A DNA stretch of 33,891 nucleotides. Origin: Chitinophagaceae bacterium. Its GTDB lineage: Bacteria; Bacteroidota; Bacteroidia; Chitinophagales; Chitinophagaceae. The position numbers and the translations under genes were made by a program. Position 1 is the first letter of the stretch. Each line of letters opens with the position of its first letter. The notes under the pieces are model-generated. The model worked only from the letters and a program-made list of their open reading frames with translations. It searched no databases and had not been told where the DNA came from. The stretch spans positions 1 through 33,891 of the forward strand of contig JAICGN010000040.1 in the NCBI GenBank assembly GCA_025923075.1, written 5' to 3'. This document shows, piece by piece, positions 33,426-33,891 of the stretch.

Positions 33426-33890
33426 TCATTCGAGATCATATTCCTCTTTAATCAGTGCAATTAAATTGTTTGCTCGCCTTTTTAAGTCCGTAATGTAATT
33501 CCGGAAAAGTATATTCAATTGACCTCGCTGAGTGAAAATCCGGTTGCCCAATTCAACACGGAAAGCAAAATCTTCCCTGAGCAGTTTCAGTTCTTTTGTA
33601 TCAATTGCAATTGAAAAAGCAGACGACTCGTTAGTATAATTGTCATAATTAAGCATGGGAAAAATTAGTTTCGATATTTCCCTTCGGTAGTATTCATAGT
33701 TTATTTGTAAGGTGCCCTCCAGTTTATTTATATTGGCCCAATAAACCGCAAGGCTGTCAGTAACCGTTTTATTGCTGATAAGCCGCAGATTTCCGGAACT
33801 CTTAAGCTGAACAGTAGTTCTATCTTCCAAAACAACATCTATAACACGGTTTGCAATCGGAATACATCTATAACAGTGAACGATATCGGT
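33426..33890 (-). CDS. Array copy K: partial member cut by the window edge
   Basis: The frame is open to the right edge, so the His-rich start and membrane helix lie outside the window. The visible part begins near the central motif (EDRTTVQLKSSGNLRLISN, then VTDSLAVYW) and runs through a helical region (INYEYYRREISKLIFPML) to the terminus IKEEYDLE. The array therefore continues beyond the window and has at least eleven members. Function unknown. Confidence 0.75.
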   Translation of the reverse strand, partial: TDIVHCYRCIPIANRVIDVVLEDRTTVQLKSSGNLRLISNKTVTDSLAVYWANINKLEGTLQINYEYYRREISKLIFPMLNYDNYTNESSAFSIAIDTKELKLLREDFAFRVELGNRIFTQRGQLNILFRNYITDLKRRANNLIALIKEEYDLE

Positions 33891-33891
33891 A

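Larger units (their letters stand above)
25648..33890 (-). repeat. Tandem array of at least eleven paralogous genes
   Basis: Copies A to K lie head to tail on the minus strand. The first ~130-150 bases of each complete copy are strongly alike in DNA (for example the conserved TTCCCAGAAATAATG and GTCCATTTTTTTCTTG blocks read on the plus strand), whereas the remainder is divergent and recognisable only through the QLKNSGxLRLIR and KEYHL motifs. Most junctions are 2-33 bases. The pattern suggests repeated duplication with exchange between conserved 5' blocks. Confidence 0.8.

Overview
The window looks like chromosomal DNA from a member of the Bacteroidota, most likely Chitinophagaceae or a close relative. 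Signs of this are a T9SS type A sorting domain, a TonB-linked outer-membrane receptor with a carboxypeptidase-regulatory-like N-terminus, a DUF5916 barrel protein, the futalosine menaquinone enzyme MqnC, weak Shine-Dalgarno sites and a TTG-N17-TAnnTTTG promoter. No tRNA, rRNA, transposase, phage module or CRISPR array was seen. The taxonomic placement is inference from gene content, not a database match.

Layout. 1-3.6 kb: the 3' end of an M19 dipeptidase gene, a small DUF3817 membrane protein, a lipoprotein and a large DUF5916 outer-membrane protein. 3.6-7.8 kb (minus): a tight five-gene unit starting with mqnC, followed by a lipoprotein, a beta-lactamase-fold serine hydrolase, a VOC protein and a phosphotriesterase-like lipoprotein. 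7.9-12.1 kb (plus): an aspartyl protease-PDZ protein, then a catalytic/non-catalytic M16 peptidase pair and a small four-helix membrane protein. 12.1-15.4 kb: a minus-strand von Willebrand A protein divergent from a fused alpha-beta E1 of a 2-oxo acid dehydrogenase. The E1 linker carries an inverted array of heptamer repeats. 15.6-22.2 kb: a T9SS-sorted protein, a 1149-residue repeat-rich surface protein and a TonB-dependent receptor, closed by a strong hairpin. 22.2-25.5 kb (minus): a tricorn-like S41 protease.

25.6 kb to the right edge (minus) is the most unusual region. It holds at least eleven head-to-tail paralogues of one protein family (labelled A to K here, left to right), and the array runs off the window. 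Each complete copy has a short His-rich N-terminus (usually MEVHHH), one membrane anchor, a variable extracytoplasmic helical region with a central QLKNSGxLRLIR motif, and a C-terminal KEYHL motif. The first ~50 codons are strongly conserved and the rest is very divergent. Copies D and H carry single-base frameshifts, and a stray 18-base 3' end of another copy sits directly behind copy A. This looks like an actively duplicating, recombining and decaying family. I know of no function for it. Its layout recalls the DUF6090 family of Bacteroidota, but that is from memory and unverified.
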